DNA of 46,792 bases from an uncultured Bacilli bacterium (GTDB lineage: Bacteria > Bacillota_I > Bacilli_A > RFN20 > CAG-449). The position numbers and the translations under genes are program-made. Shown here one piece after another: positions 14,993-25,239 of this stretch; the first letter of the stretch is position 1; the number at the start of each line of letters is the position of its first letter. Location: assembly GCA_947591215.1 (NCBI GenBank), contig CANQCZ010000010.1, positions 1-46,792 of the forward strand, written 5' to 3'. The notes under the pieces were generated by a model, which searched no databases, was not told the DNA's origin, and worked only from the letters and a program-made list of their open reading frames with translations.

Positions 14993-16721
14993 AAATATTT
15001 TAAGAAGAATATTACATTACACTAAACCTTATAGAAAGTGGATCGTCACGACGATAATTTCTGCACTAATCTATGTTTTGACCACACTTATTATCCCGAT
15101 TATCACCGGAGATGCAATCAATTCGGTGGTAGGACCGCGACAAGTAGATTATAAAGCGGTGACAATAAGAATCTTAATTATAATAGTGCTTTTTGTAATA
15201 GGCGCAATCGCAGAATGGATCTTATCATATGCTTCTAACGAGTTAAGTTATAAAACAGTAAAAGATATGCGAAAAGATGCGATTGATAAAATATTAAATG
15301 TTGATTTAAAGCATTTAGATGCGATGGCAACAGGTGATATTATCACTAACGTGATTACTGATGTTGATCAAGTCAGCGATGGCTTAATTCAATGTTTTAA
15401 ACAATTTTTTACCGGAATCATTACCATAATCGGAACTTTGGTTTTGATGTTTGTGATTTGTTTCCCGATCGCCATTGCAGTTGTCATTTTAACTCCGTTA
15501 AGTTTATTTGTGGCTTCTTATATTGCAAAATCTTCCGCGGAAACTTTCAAATTGCAATCTAATAAAAGAGGGGAATTAGGGGCTTTTGTAAATGAGTATC
15601 TTTCAAATCAAAATATCGTCACTTCGTATGGATTAGAGCAAAAAACGATTGATGATTTTGAAAAAATCAACCAAGAATTAGATAAATATGGTTTTAAATC
15701 TCAGCTTTTTGGAGCTTTAATCAATCCTTCTACACGTTTTGTCAATGCGATTATCTATGCTGTTTTGGCGGTCGGAGGGGCGCTTATCGTTTTAGATGGG
15801 CGTTTCGGTTTAACAATCGGAACTTTATATTCATTCCTAACTTATGCTTCGCACTATACAAAGCCATTTAATGAAATTTCAGGAGTAATCGCCGAATTAC
15901 AAAATTCCTTAGCTTCCGCGAAAAGAATTTTTTCGTTCTTGGATATCGAAGATCAATCTAGTGATAAAAATAATTATGTATTAAGAGATCCGCAAGGAAA
16001 TCTTAATTTAGATAATGTGAGTTTCTCCTATAATGATAAAAAAATAGTAATCGATAATTTAAATTTAAAAGTTGAAAAAGGAACCGCGGTTGCTATTGTA
16101 GGACCGACAGGATGTGGTAAAACGACGTTGATAAATCTTTTAATGCGGTTTTACGATGTGAATCAAGGAATAATAAAGTTAGATAATTATGATATTAAAA
16201 CCCTGACTAGAAATTCATTACGAGAAGGGTTTGGAATGGTGCTTCAAGATAGTTGGATCTTTAAAGGTTCCATCAAAGATAACATCGCATATTCCGTCGA
16301 TAATGCGACTGAAGAAGAAATAATCGCCGCTTGCAAAAGTAGCAAAGTACATAATTTTGTAATGAGAATGGAGCACGGATATGATACTATAATCGATGAT
16401 GCAAGTGGTCTTTCTGAAGGACAAAAACAGCTGATTTGCATCGCAAGATTAATGCTTAAAGATCCGAAAATATTGATCCTTGATGAAGCGACATCCTCGC
16501 TTGACACCAGAAGTGAAATTATCATTCAAAGTAACTTTAAAAAGTTAATTAAAGGTAAAACTTCATTTATTATCGCGCATCGATTGGCGACTATTAAAGA
16601 AGCTGACATAATCTTGGTAATGAAAAATGGTAAGATTGTTGAAAGAGGAACACATGAAGAATTGCTTTCACAAAAAGGGTTCTATTTTGAACTTTATAAC
16701 GCTCAGTTTAATGGTGAGTAG
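14985..16721 (+). CDS. ABC exporter half-transporter, catalytic-site subunit
   Basis: A 578-residue partner of the preceding subunit: six membrane helices, then Walker A GPTGCGKTT, Q-loop MVLQDSWIFKG, Walker B ILILDEATSSLD with the catalytic Glu, and H-loop FIIAHRLATI with His. Its signature is LSEGQKQL, not LSGGQ; in heterodimers this altered signature faces the partner's degenerate Walker A. The two proteins therefore complement each other and should work only together. The 8-base overlap with the upstream gene suggests translational coupling and equal amounts. A GAAAGGA site begins 4 bases after its stop, leading into aguA. Confidence 0.9.
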   Translation: MNKNILRRILHYTKPYRKWIVTTIISALIYVLTTLIIPIITGDAINSVVGPRQVDYKAVTIRILIIIVLFVIGAIAEWILSYASNELSYKTVKDMRKDAIDKILNVDLKHLDAMATGDIITNVITDVDQVSDGLIQCFKQFFTGIITIIGTLVLMFVICFPIAIAVVILTPLSLFVASYIAKSSAETFKLQSNKRGELGAFVNEYLSNQNIVTSYGLEQKTIDDFEKINQELDKYGFKSQLFGALINPSTRFVNAIIYAVLAVGGALIVLDGRFGLTIGTLYSFLTYASHYTKPFNEISGVIAELQNSLASAKRIFSFLDIEDQSSDKNNYVLRDPQGNLNLDNVSFSYNDKKIVIDNLNLKVEKGTAVAIVGPTGCGKTTLINLLMRFYDVNQGIIKLDNYDIKTLTRNSLREGFGMVLQDSWIFKGSIKDNIAYSVDNATEEEIIAACKSSKVHNFVMRMEHGYDTIIDDASGLSEGQKQLICIARLMLKDPKILILDEATSSLDTRSEIIIQSNFKKLIKGKTSFIIAHRLATIKEADIILVMKNGKIVERGTHEELLSQKGFYFELYNAQFNGE

Positions 16722-16732
16722 AAAGGAAAATT

Positions 16733-17827
16733 ATGAAAAATCCTAAAGCAGATAATTTCTATATGCCGGGCGAATATGAGCCTCATGAAAAAACTTTGAT
16801 GCTTTTTCCGTTTCGCGGAGATGTGTGGCGGTTAAAAGCAAAGCCGGCGCGTACCGTTTTTCAACAGCTCGTTAAAGCTATCAGTGAATTTGAACCGGTT
16901 TTAATAGGGGTAAGAAAAAGCGATTTTGAAGTTGCCAAAGAATTATTAAACTTTAAAAATGTCTCGTTTATCGAAATGAATTACGATGATTGTTGGATGC
17001 GCGATGTAGGACCTACTTTTGTTGTCGATAATAAAGGGGACATTCGCGGTGTTGACTGGAAATTTAATGCCTGGGGCGGAAGTTACGATGGTTTATATGA
17101 ACCTTATGATGCGGACGATAAAGTTGCTGCTACTATTTTAGAAAATGAAAGTATTGAAAGGTATCGTCTTGATGATTTTGTGTTAGAAGGCGGATCGATT
17201 CATGTTGACGGAGAAGGAACCGCGTTAGTGACCGAAGCTTGTTTGCTATCGAAAGGAAGAAATCCGCATTTGACAAAAGAAGAGATAGAAAACAAACTCA
17301 AAGATTATCTTAATGTAGAAAAAGTAATCTGGTTGCCACGAGGTATTTACCTTGATGAAACTAATGAACATGTTGATAATGTCGCGTGTTTTATAAAACC
17401 GAGAGAGGTTTTAATGGCGTATTGCAATGATCCGCAAGATCCTCAATATGAACTGAGTAAAGTCACATATAATGCACTTTTAAAACAAAAAGATGCCAAA
17501 GGGAGACAAATCAAAATTCATAAGATGGTGATGCCAAGTCCTATATACATTAGCGATGAAGAAGCGGAAGGATTAGAAATAAAAAAAGATAGCCTAAATC
17601 GCATAAAAGGGATGCGTTTAGCAGCTTCATATGTTAATTTTTATATAATTAACGGAGCGATTGTAATGCCGGGATTTAATGATCCTAATGATCAGCTTGC
17701 TAAAGAGACGTTAGAAAAACTTTTTCCGGAGCGAAAAATTATTCAAATCAATACTAGAGAAATTCTTTTAGGAGGAGGCAATATTCATTGCCTGACTCAA
17801 CAAATGCCAAGGAGAAAATCAAGATGA
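16733..17827 (+). CDS. aguA: agmatine deiminase
   Basis: A 364-residue member of the agmatine deiminase family (normal length about 365). It hydrolyses agmatine to N-carbamoylputrescine and ammonia. Landmarks: FYMPGEYEPHEKTLMLFPFR at the N-terminus, MNYDDCWMRDVGPTFVVD, FNAWGG, LEGGSIHVDGEGT, TNEHVDN and the catalytic Cys in LLGGGNIHCLTQQ near the C-terminus. It is a cytoplasmic guanidino-modifying enzyme. It starts 11 bases after the ABC exporter gene with a GAAAGGA ribosome site, and its TGA overlaps the ATG of the amidase gene. No arginine decarboxylase is in the window, so agmatine must come from elsewhere in the genome or from outside. Confidence 0.95.
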   Translation: MKNPKADNFYMPGEYEPHEKTLMLFPFRGDVWRLKAKPARTVFQQLVKAISEFEPVLIGVRKSDFEVAKELLNFKNVSFIEMNYDDCWMRDVGPTFVVDNKGDIRGVDWKFNAWGGSYDGLYEPYDADDKVAATILENESIERYRLDDFVLEGGSIHVDGEGTALVTEACLLSKGRNPHLTKEEIENKLKDYLNVEKVIWLPRGIYLDETNEHVDNVACFIKPREVLMAYCNDPQDPQYELSKVTYNALLKQKDAKGRQIKIHKMVMPSPIYISDEEAEGLEIKKDSLNRIKGMRLAASYVNFYIINGAIVMPGFNDPNDQLAKETLEKLFPERKIIQINTREILLGGGNIHCLTQQMPRRKSR

Positions 17828-18678
17828 GAAAAGTTAAAGTTGCCGCAACGCAAATGGCGACAAGTTGGAATCGAGAAGATAATTTAACGAAAGCGGAACG
17901 CTTAGTGCGAAAAGCCGCTCAAGAGGGAGCAAATATTATTCTCCTTCAAGAATTATTTGAAACGCCGTATTTTTGTCAAAAAGAAAAATATAAGTATTTT
18001 CAATTAGCGACCACAAGTGAAACAAATGAAGCGATTAAAAGATTTAAAAAGATAGCCAAGGAATTACATGTCGTTTTACCGATTTCGTTTTTTGAACGAG
18101 CTAATAATGTTTTTTATAATTCTTTGGCGCTTATAGATACTGATGGTGAAGTAAAAGGTATCTATCGTAAAACTCATATTCCTACCGGTGAATGTTATGA
18201 GGAAAAATTTTATTTTTCTCCGGGCGATACGGGCTTTATGGTATTTGACACAGAATTTGGAAAATTAGGCCTTGGAATTTGTTGGGATCAATGGTTCCCA
18301 GAAACGGCCCGTTCTTTAGCGTTATTAGGCGCAGAAATTTTAATGTTCCCTACAGCGATAGGATCAGAACCAACTCCGACCATTGATTCAAAATTGCATT
18401 GGCAGAATACGATGAGAGGACATGCTGCCGCGAACATTATGCCCTTAGTGGCATCTAATCGAGTGGGAGTTGAAAAGGATGACAATTCTTCAATGACATT
18501 CTATGGTTCTTCTTTTATCGCCAATGAAGAAGGAGAAATCGTTAAAGAATTAAATCGTACCGAAGAGAATATCTTAGTAGCGGAATTTGATTTAGATGAA
18601 ATTGCTAAAAAAAGATATTCGTGGGGTGTTTTCCGTGATCGACGACCGGAAATGTATAAGACCCTATTAAAAAAATAA
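17824..18678 (+). CDS. aguB: N-carbamoylputrescine amidase
   Basis: A 284-residue nitrilase-superfamily enzyme that splits N-carbamoylputrescine to putrescine, CO2 and ammonia, the step after agmatine deiminase. The catalytic triad is visible: Glu in ILLQELFETPYF, Lys in GIYRKTHIPTGECYEEKFYF, and Cys in LGLGICWDQWFPE. ATG 17824 is chosen because AAGGAG precedes it and it makes the typical ATGA overlap with aguA; an ATG 36 bases upstream adds residues absent from the family. Translational coupling with aguA is likely. Confidence 0.95.
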   Translation: MRKVKVAATQMATSWNREDNLTKAERLVRKAAQEGANIILLQELFETPYFCQKEKYKYFQLATTSETNEAIKRFKKIAKELHVVLPISFFERANNVFYNSLALIDTDGEVKGIYRKTHIPTGECYEEKFYFSPGDTGFMVFDTEFGKLGLGICWDQWFPETARSLALLGAEILMFPTAIGSEPTPTIDSKLHWQNTMRGHAAANIMPLVASNRVGVEKDDNSSMTFYGSSFIANEEGEIVKELNRTEENILVAEFDLDEIAKKRYSWGVFRDRRPEMYKTLLKK

Positions 18679-18690
18679 GGAGAATAGATT

Positions 18691-19938
18691 ATGAAACAAG
18701 ATTTAAAAAAAGTCGATGAAGAAGTTTACAATGCTATTGCGTTAGAGCGACTTCGCCAAGAACAACATCTTGAATTAATTGCTTCGGAAAATTATGTTTC
18801 CAAAGCGGTTTTAGAAGCACAAGGTTCGATAATGACCAACAAATATGCGGAAGGTTATCCGTCTAAACGCTATTATGGTGGTTGTGAATATGTAGATATA
18901 GTTGAAGAACTAGCGTGTGAACGATTAAAAAAAATTTTTAATTGCAAATTTGCCAACGTGCAACCACATTCTGGATCACAAGCGAATATGGCGGCAATTC
19001 GTTCTTTGATTAATCTTCATGATCGAATTTTGGGGATGAGCCTCGATGGTGGTGGACATCTCACACATGGTTACCATTTGTCTTTTTCGGGACAAGATTA
19101 TGAAAGTTATTCTTATGGTATTGATACAACTACTGAAATGATAAATTATGATGCAATTGAAAAATATGCTTTGGAAATCAAGCCACGCTTGATTATTGCG
19201 GGAGCATCAGCTTATCCTCGGAAAATCGATTTTAAACGTTTTAGGGAGATTGCAGATAAAGTAGGAGCCTATCTTATGGTGGATATGGCTCATATTGCCG
19301 GTTTAGTAGCGGCCGGATTACATCAAAATCCTTGCCCTTACGCACACGTTGTAACATCGACCACGCATAAAACAATGCGCGGCCCGCGAGGCGGAATTAT
19401 TTTAACTAACGATGAAGAACTTTATAAAAAGATCAATAAAACGGTCTTCCCCGGTGTTCAAGGAGGACCGCTTATGCATGTTATTGCCGCAAAAGCAGTC
19501 GCTTTTAAAGAGGCCTTGGATCCGTCTTTTATCGAATATCAAAAGCAAGTGGTTAAAAATGCGGCGGCATTGGCAAATGAATTGAAAAATTTGCAATATC
19601 ATATTGTTAGCGGTGGGACCGATAATCATCTTCTTTTATTGGATGTAAAAAACAGTGCTCATATTACCGGTAAGGCAGCAGAAACTTTACTTCATAGTGT
19701 CAATATTACGTGCAATAAAAACACCATTCCAAATGATACCGAAAAACCTTTTTATGCAAGTGGCATTCGTCTTGGAACTCCGGCTTTAACGACTCGGGGT
19801 ATGAAAGAAGCGGAAATGATATTAATTGCAAGACTTATTGATAGAGCATTGAAAAATAACGAAGACGAAAAAGTACTTTACGAAATAAAGCAAGAAGTTA
19901 TCAAATTAACTGAACGTTTTCCGTTAAACTACGATTAA
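18691..19938 (+). CDS. glyA: serine hydroxymethyltransferase
   Basis: A 415-residue PLP enzyme that interconverts serine and glycine and charges tetrahydrofolate with a one-carbon unit. Visible: [47 protein letters not shown], and the PLP-binding Lys227 in [13 protein letters not shown]. The length is normal. It follows aguB after 12 bases with a TAAGGAG site, as the last gene of the operon. The link with polyamine synthesis is unusual. Its stop is only two bases from the convergent DUF3810 gene and no clear terminator hairpin lies between. Confidence 0.95.
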   Translation: MKQDLKKVDEEVYNAIALERLRQEQHLELIASENYVSKAVLEAQGSIMTNKYAEGYPSKRYYGGCEYVDIVEELACERLKKIFNCKFANVQPHSGSQANMAAIRSLINLHDRILGMSLDGGGHLTHGYHLSFSGQDYESYSYGIDTTTEMINYDAIEKYALEIKPRLIIAGASAYPRKIDFKRFREIADKVGAYLMVDMAHIAGLVAAGLHQNPCPYAHVVTSTTHKTMRGPRGGIILTNDEELYKKINKTVFPGVQGGPLMHVIAAKAVAFKEALDPSFIEYQKQVVKNAAALANELKNLQYHIVSGGTDNHLLLLDVKNSAHITGKAAETLLHSVNITCNKNTIPNDTEKPFYASGIRLGTPALTTRGMKEAEMILIARLIDRALKNNEDEKVLYEIKQEVIKLTERFPLNYD

Positions 19939-19939
19939 T

Positions 19940-21085
19940 TTAATGATTTTTATAATTTTTAATTAGTAATTTCTGATAATTAGAATATTCATTAATCGTT
20001 ATTTCTGGATTCCCGTTTTCATAGAGATTATTTTCATCGATTGAAACGTTCATATTGTCTACATAGGCAGAAGTGCCTTCACTTTGACCTTGCAAGTTTA
20101 AGTAAATATTATTAAAAAAGGAACCGATATCATTTAAAAATTTGTTGTGCGACCAAAAGCTGTTGCTGTTTTGCCATTCTTTGGTGATAGCAGAATCAAT
20201 TCTAGAAGAAAAATCAGTATAGTAATTGTAATCTGCAATCGATAATAATTCTTTAATTGATGAAAAAACTTCAAAATAGGCAGAGTATTGTAAGAAAGGA
20301 TCATCGCTGTTTAAAATTACATAGGCAGCGATAAGATTAGCATCATCTTCGCGAGCGACACCTTTGGCATGAGCAATTTCATGGGCATAGCAAAAAGCAG
20401 TTTCGGCTACAGGAATATCTTTATTGATGCTTATTTCAACGGTGGGGGCAAAGAAATTTCCGGTTATATGCATTTGAGACATAAACCAAGAGAAAAAAGC
20501 GTTTTTGACTTTAGGTTGATAATCAATAAAATAGTCGCTTTCGATTTTATCAAATTCTTTGTTGATAATTTCTGAAAGTTCATCATTACTATAGGGATTT
20601 ATAACAAGTCCGTTATCATCACGAGTTACTTTTTTTGAGACTTCGTTAAAAAGTTTAAGATGATATTCGGACATTTGTTTTATTTCTTGGTTTGAAATTT
20701 TTTCGGTGTCGATATTGATCGGTAATTCACTTCTACCATAAGCAACACTGCCGGTGATTGTATAATACAATGAAACAAAAACCACTAAACAAACAACGGA
20801 AATAGTTTGATTAATGGCGCTTATCCATTTGAATTTTATTAATTTAATAATAAGCATTACAATGGTATAAATAATTAAAAGAATTGCGATGGCGACTAAC
20901 AATTCGAATAAAGAGAAAGAGATGTTATTTGTTATTCCACCCATCCAATTGTTATAAAAATTACCAAAAGCTTTTGTATACCAATCGCTAAAACCGGTAT
21001 TAGATTTCAATGCTGTAAAAATGATGATTATGACAATCATGACTGCTATTGAGATGCTTTTTGCGATTATCGATATTAATTTCAT
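19940..21085 (-). CDS. DUF3810 family membrane protein with HExxH zinc motif
   Basis: A 381-residue protein with three N-terminal membrane helices (about residues 8-28, 58-82, 92-115) and a large C-terminal domain that probably faces outside. It carries a metallopeptidase-like motif, CYAHEIAHAKGVAREDDAN (H-E-x2-H followed by an acidic residue), as seen in DUF3810 proteins. Peptidase activity is inferred from the motif and not known for the family. The gene stands alone, convergent with glyA and divergent from mscL; its upstream region is shared with the mscL promoter area (21086-21152). Confidence 0.8.
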   Translation of the reverse strand: MKLISIIAKSISIAVMIVIIIIFTALKSNTGFSDWYTKAFGNFYNNWMGGITNNISFSLFELLVAIAILLIIYTIVMLIIKLIKFKWISAINQTISVVCLVVFVSLYYTITGSVAYGRSELPINIDTEKISNQEIKQMSEYHLKLFNEVSKKVTRDDNGLVINPYSNDELSEIINKEFDKIESDYFIDYQPKVKNAFFSWFMSQMHITGNFFAPTVEISINKDIPVAETAFCYAHEIAHAKGVAREDDANLIAAYVILNSDDPFLQYSAYFEVFSSIKELLSIADYNYYTDFSSRIDSAITKEWQNSNSFWSHNKFLNDIGSFFNNIYLNLQGQSEGTSAYVDNMNVSIDENNLYENGNPEITINEYSNYQKLLIKNYKNH

Positions 21086-21152
21086 TTTATATCACCAAAA
21101 ATATTATATCACTTTTAATGAAAAACTAGTAGAATTTTATTAGGAGGTACTT

Positions 21153-21647
21153 ATGAAGAAATTTTTTCAAGAATTTAAAGATTTCATTAATCGTGGCAAT
21201 GTTATCGATATGGCTGTTGGTGTAATTATCGGTAGTGCTTTTGGCAAAATTGTTACAGCGATGGTTGATGGAATTATCATGCCGCTTATCACTTTAGCGA
21301 CCGGTGAAAGCGACATCAGTGGATTATCAGTGGTTCTAAACGGAGTAAACAAATATATTACTGATGAAAATGGTAGTCAAGTTTTAAACCCAGAAGCGGT
21401 GCTATTGAAATGGGGAAACCTTATTCAAGTAACCATTGACTTCCTTTTAATTGCGTTGGTTTTATTCACAATTGTAAAAATCGTTAATGTTATTCACCAT
21501 CGCTTAAACCGCAAGAAAGAAGAAGCTGAAAAAATCAAAAAGGAAGAAGAAGCTAAATTAGCGGCAGTTGAAGCGGCAAAACCAACTCCGACAGAAGCTT
21601 TGTTAATTGAAATTAGAGATCTGTTAAAAAAAGACGAAGTTCAATAA
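21153..21647 (+). CDS. mscL: large-conductance mechanosensitive channel
   Basis: A 164-residue channel, slightly longer than the usual 130-150. The start EFKDFINRGNVIDMAVGVII and GSAFGKIVTAMVDGIIMPL are the N-terminal helix and pore-lining TM1, followed by a periplasm-like loop (GVNKYITDENGSQVLN), TM2 (DFLLIALVLFTIVKIVNVI) and a long charged coil (KKEEAEKIKKEEEAKLAAVE). It opens under membrane tension to release osmolytes. The extra length lies in the cytoplasmic coil. An AGGAGGT ribosome site precedes ATG 21153. Confidence 0.95.
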   Translation: MKKFFQEFKDFINRGNVIDMAVGVIIGSAFGKIVTAMVDGIIMPLITLATGESDISGLSVVLNGVNKYITDENGSQVLNPEAVLLKWGNLIQVTIDFLLIALVLFTIVKIVNVIHHRLNRKKEEAEKIKKEEEAKLAAVEAAKPTPTEALLIEIRDLLKKDEVQ

Positions 21648-21648
21648 A

Positions 21649-22485
21649 TTATAGATTAAAAATATAAAACAAATATCCAACGCTTAAAGCGGCAATGGCA
21701 AGGATGGATAAAGCGATTAATCCGTCACGCCAAGTCGCTTTTTTTCTAAATAAAAAGACGATACCTAAACCGGAATTAATTATTAAACCGGCAATAAGAG
21801 AACCGAAAGAGAGTCCTCCTTTTAAAAATAATTCGGTGGTAAGAATTGAAGAAGAGCAGTTTGGTATAAGACCAATTATAGTGGCTAAAAGCGGTCCTAA
21901 CGCTTTATTGGTTTCTAAAAAAGTCATGATATTGTCTTCGCCAATCCAAAATATTAAAAGTCCGAAAATCAAATTTATAATTAATACATACAGGAAAATT
22001 TTAAGAGTGTGAATTAAAGGATGAATTAGATGTTTATGTAAAGGTGTTTCAGCTTTTTCTTTGTTCTTTTTTTCGCTATTTACCTCTTTTTGTTTATTAA
22101 TCAATCTGTTTGATAAAAAACAATCGCACAAAAAACCGATGACAAATCCTAAAATGAGCTTTGTAATAATCAAAGGTAAAACATAAAGCGTTTTTGAAGC
22201 ATTGCTTAATAAAATAGGAATTGATTCATCGCTACAAGCGATAAATATTGCGATTAAAGTTCCAAAAGAAATTCCTTTATCAATGTAAAGTTCTGAAGCG
22301 ACAATTGAAAAACTGCATTGCGGTATAAGACCGAGTAATGATCCTAAAAACGGGGCATATTTATGATTTTGCTTTAAAAGCATAATTAGTTTTTGCTCAA
22401 AAAAAGAAACGATGACATAGATAAAAAAAGTGATGGCAAACACTTTGAAACTATCGATTAATGTATCTAATAAAATATCAGTCAT
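21649..22485 (-). CDS. ArsP_2-type putative heavy-metal exporter
   Basis: A 278-residue membrane protein with about eight hydrophobic helices arranged as two similar halves. Each half holds the same signature: GLIPQCSFSIVASELYIDKG in the first and GLIPNCSSSILTTELFLKGG in the second, both followed by a Ser/Phe-Gly turn. This pseudo-symmetric Cys-containing pattern is that of the '10TM heavy-metal exporter' (ArsP_2) family, also annotated as putative arsenic or manganese transporters. A charged loop (about residues 130-150) joins the halves. The substrate is unproved. It is convergent with mscL, with one base between the stops. Confidence 0.75.
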   Translation of the reverse strand: MTDILLDTLIDSFKVFAITFFIYVIVSFFEQKLIMLLKQNHKYAPFLGSLLGLIPQCSFSIVASELYIDKGISFGTLIAIFIACSDESIPILLSNASKTLYVLPLIITKLILGFVIGFLCDCFLSNRLINKQKEVNSEKKNKEKAETPLHKHLIHPLIHTLKIFLYVLIINLIFGLLIFWIGEDNIMTFLETNKALGPLLATIIGLIPNCSSSILTTELFLKGGLSFGSLIAGLIINSGLGIVFLFRKKATWRDGLIALSILAIAALSVGYLFYIFNL

Positions 22486-22673
22486 TTTCTTTCCTCTAAG
22501 CCTAGTTATTATGTGAAAATAATAAGGTACTTACAACAAATAAAGTAAACTTAAATTATGTTTTAATCGTTTAACTTTAGATATTGATAGAGTAAAAGAC
22601 ATTTTTCGGATAAAAGCGGAATTTATTTTGTCAAGTTACGTACACAAAAAATGGGTCAACTTAATTATTCTCA

Positions 22674-22702
22674 TTGAGGACAAATGGTAATTAATGTATA
22701 AT
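22674..22702 (+). promoter_or_regulatory. promoter of secA
   Basis: TTGAGG (22674-22679) and TATAAT (22697-22702) with a 17-base spacer, 32 bases ahead of the secA ATG. Confidence 0.65.
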
Positions 22703-22734
22703 ATACATTACAGCAAATTGAAAGGAATAAAAAT

Positions 22735-25218
22735 ATGAACTTTTTAGATAAATTACTTCGAGTTGATAAAAGAGCTTTAAAGAAAATCGAAAAGAAGGCT
22801 GAGGCTGTTTTATCTTACGAAGATGAAATGAAAGCCTTAAGCGACGAAGAGTTAAAAGCTAAAACCGAAGAATTTAAGGATAGAATCCAAAACAAAGGAG
22901 AATCTTTAGATTCGATTTTGCCGGAAGCCTTTGCAGTTTGCCGTGAAGCAGCGCGAAGAGTTCGAAATGAGTTTCCGTTTAAAGTTCAAGTGATGGGTGC
23001 TATTGTTCTTCATGAAGGCGATGTAGCCGAAATGAGAACTGGTGAAGGTAAAACTTTGACGGCAACGATGGCGGTTTATCTCAATGCTTTAACCGGTAAA
23101 GGAGTTCATATCGTTACCGTTAACGAATATTTAGCTGCCCGTGACTGCGAAAACATGGGTAAAATTTACAACTTTCTCGGATTGTCGTGTGACGTCAATC
23201 TTCGTGAAAAAGATGTCTTGCAAAAACAAGCTGCATATAATGCCGATATTACTTACACCACAAATTCCGAATTAGGATTTGATTACCTTCGTGACAATAT
23301 GGCACAAAGCGTTAAACAAAGAGTGTTACGTGGCTTAAATTTTGCAATTGTCGATGAAGCAGACTCGATTTTAATCGATGAATCACGAACTCCTTTAATT
23401 ATTTCCGGTGGTGAAAGAGCCGCGGCTTCGACTTATATCTTTGCCGATCGTTTTTGTAAATCACTGAAAAAAGATCGTGATTTTACGATCGATATTAAAA
23501 CCAAAACTTGTGCTTTAACCGATTCCGGTGTCGATGCTGCTGAAAAAGCGTTTGGCGTAAAAAACATCTATAACCCTGAGTACACAGAGTTAGTTCATCG
23601 AATTCACCAAGCGTTAAAAGCTAATTATATCATGAAGAAAAATGTTGAATATATGGTTGCAAATGATGAAATACATCTTATCGACCAATTCACGGGTCGT
23701 GTTTTAAAAGGACGTGAATATTCTGATGGTTTGCAACAAGCTATTCAAGCAAAAGAGAACGTCAAAATTAAATCTGAAACGATTACGATGGCGACGATCA
23801 CATATCAAAACTTCTTTAGAATATACAATAAACTTGCGGGTATGACCGGTACTGCCAAAACCGAAGAAGAAGAGTTTGAAAAAATTTACAATATGCACGT
23901 CACGTGCATTCCGACTAATATGCCGATCATTCGTTATGATGATACTGATTTGGTGTATGGAAGCAAGGAAGCTAAATTTAAAGCCTTAGTTGAAGAAGTC
24001 AAAAGAAGACACGCAATCGGACAACCGATTTTGATAGGTACCGCTTCCGTTGAAATGTCGGAACTTGTTCATGATTTATTGGTAAAAGAAAACTTACCGC
24101 ATGAAGTATTAAATGCTAAAAATCACGAAAGAGAAGCTCATATTATTGAAAAAGCCGGAGAAATGGGTGCGATTACTTTGGCAACAAATATGGCTGGTCG
24201 TGGTACCGATATTAAATTAGGTAAAGGAGTTACGGATATAAAATCCGATGAAATAAAATATCCGGCCGGACTTTGCGTTTTAGGCACAGAAAGACATGAG
24301 TCGCGTCGTATTGACAATCAGTTGCGAGGTCGTTCCGGACGTCAAGGTGATCCCGGATATTCACGGTTCTTCGTTTCGGTGCAAGATGATTTGTTACTGA
24401 GATTTGGCTCTGATTTTTTGCAAACGCTTTTTGCTAAATTGGGAGATGAAGCTCTTGACAATAAGATGGTCACTAATGCCATTACTTCCGCTCAAAAGAA
24501 GATTGAAGGTCAAAACTTCGATACACGAAAATCTTTGCTTGACTATGATGATGTTTTGAGACAACAAAGAGAAATCATGTATAAAAAGAGAGATAAGATT
24601 TTGTTCTCTGAAGAAATTCAAGAGTTGATTAAAGAATTTTTCAATACTACCGGTGCGGCAATTGTCAAGCGTTCTTTAAATGTTGAAAGCAATGGTGATG
24701 AAGTCATCAATCCGGAACTTCTTAAATCTAATTTGGAACCTAAGTTTTTACCTAACGGAAGCTTCGATCCTTCCGGCTATGAAGATGCACCGATCGACGA
24801 AGTAAAAGAAGAAATTGCCGAAATTCTTTTTGCTTTTTATCAAAGAAGACGTAAAGAATGGCCCGATGAGATTGCGAACCAAGTAGAAAAACAAGTAGCG
24901 CTTCGCTTTGTCGATCGAAATTGGACGGTTCATATCGATTCCATGGCTAAATTAAGAGAAGGCATTCATTTAAGATCGTACGCTAATCAAAATCCGTTAC
25001 AAGATTATGTGAACGAAGGATTTAAGATGTTTGAACAGATGTCAGATACCATCGCTGAAGAAGTGGTATTCAATCTTTTAAATGTTCAAGTTCATATTAA
25101 AACACCAGAAGAGATAGAGCAAGAGCGCTTAGAAAGAGAAAAAGCGGCATTAGCAAATGCAAAAGCTAATGATGCTAGTGAAGAAGACGAAAAAAAAATT
25201 AATAATGAGACAAACTAA
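22735..25218 (+). CDS. secA: protein translocase ATPase SecA
   Basis: An 827-residue motor that pushes preproteins through SecYEG with ATP. Motifs: Walker A in MRTGEGKTLTATM, DEAD-type Walker B in AIVDEADSILIDESRTPLI, VTIDQFTGR-like region LIDQFTGRVLKGREYSDGLQ, TITYQNFFR, NMAGRGTDIKL and RGRSGRQGD. The C-terminus ends in a charged tail (NDASEEDEKKINNETN) without the Cys-rich zinc motif for SecB binding, as is common in low-GC Gram-positives. It is followed by prfB after 21 bases, the same secA-prfB order as in Bacillus. Confidence 0.97.
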   Translation: MNFLDKLLRVDKRALKKIEKKAEAVLSYEDEMKALSDEELKAKTEEFKDRIQNKGESLDSILPEAFAVCREAARRVRNEFPFKVQVMGAIVLHEGDVAEMRTGEGKTLTATMAVYLNALTGKGVHIVTVNEYLAARDCENMGKIYNFLGLSCDVNLREKDVLQKQAAYNADITYTTNSELGFDYLRDNMAQSVKQRVLRGLNFAIVDEADSILIDESRTPLIISGGERAAASTYIFADRFCKSLKKDRDFTIDIKTKTCALTDSGVDAAEKAFGVKNIYNPEYTELVHRIHQALKANYIMKKNVEYMVANDEIHLIDQFTGRVLKGREYSDGLQQAIQAKENVKIKSETITMATITYQNFFRIYNKLAGMTGTAKTEEEEFEKIYNMHVTCIPTNMPIIRYDDTDLVYGSKEAKFKALVEEVKRRHAIGQPILIGTASVEMSELVHDLLVKENLPHEVLNAKNHEREAHIIEKAGEMGAITLATNMAGRGTDIKLGKGVTDIKSDEIKYPAGLCVLGTERHESRRIDNQLRGRSGRQGDPGYSRFFVSVQDDLLLRFGSDFLQTLFAKLGDEALDNKMVTNAITSAQKKIEGQNFDTRKSLLDYDDVLRQQREIMYKKRDKILFSEEIQELIKEFFNTTGAAIVKRSLNVESNGDEVINPELLKSNLEPKFLPNGSFDPSGYEDAPIDEVKEEIAEILFAFYQRRRKEWPDEIANQVEKQVALRFVDRNWTVHIDSMAKLREGIHLRSYANQNPLQDYVNEGFKMFEQMSDTIAEEVVFNLLNVQVHIKTPEEIEQERLEREKAALANAKANDASEEDEKKINNETN

Positions 25219-25239
25219 TCGATAAAAGGATGTGATAAA

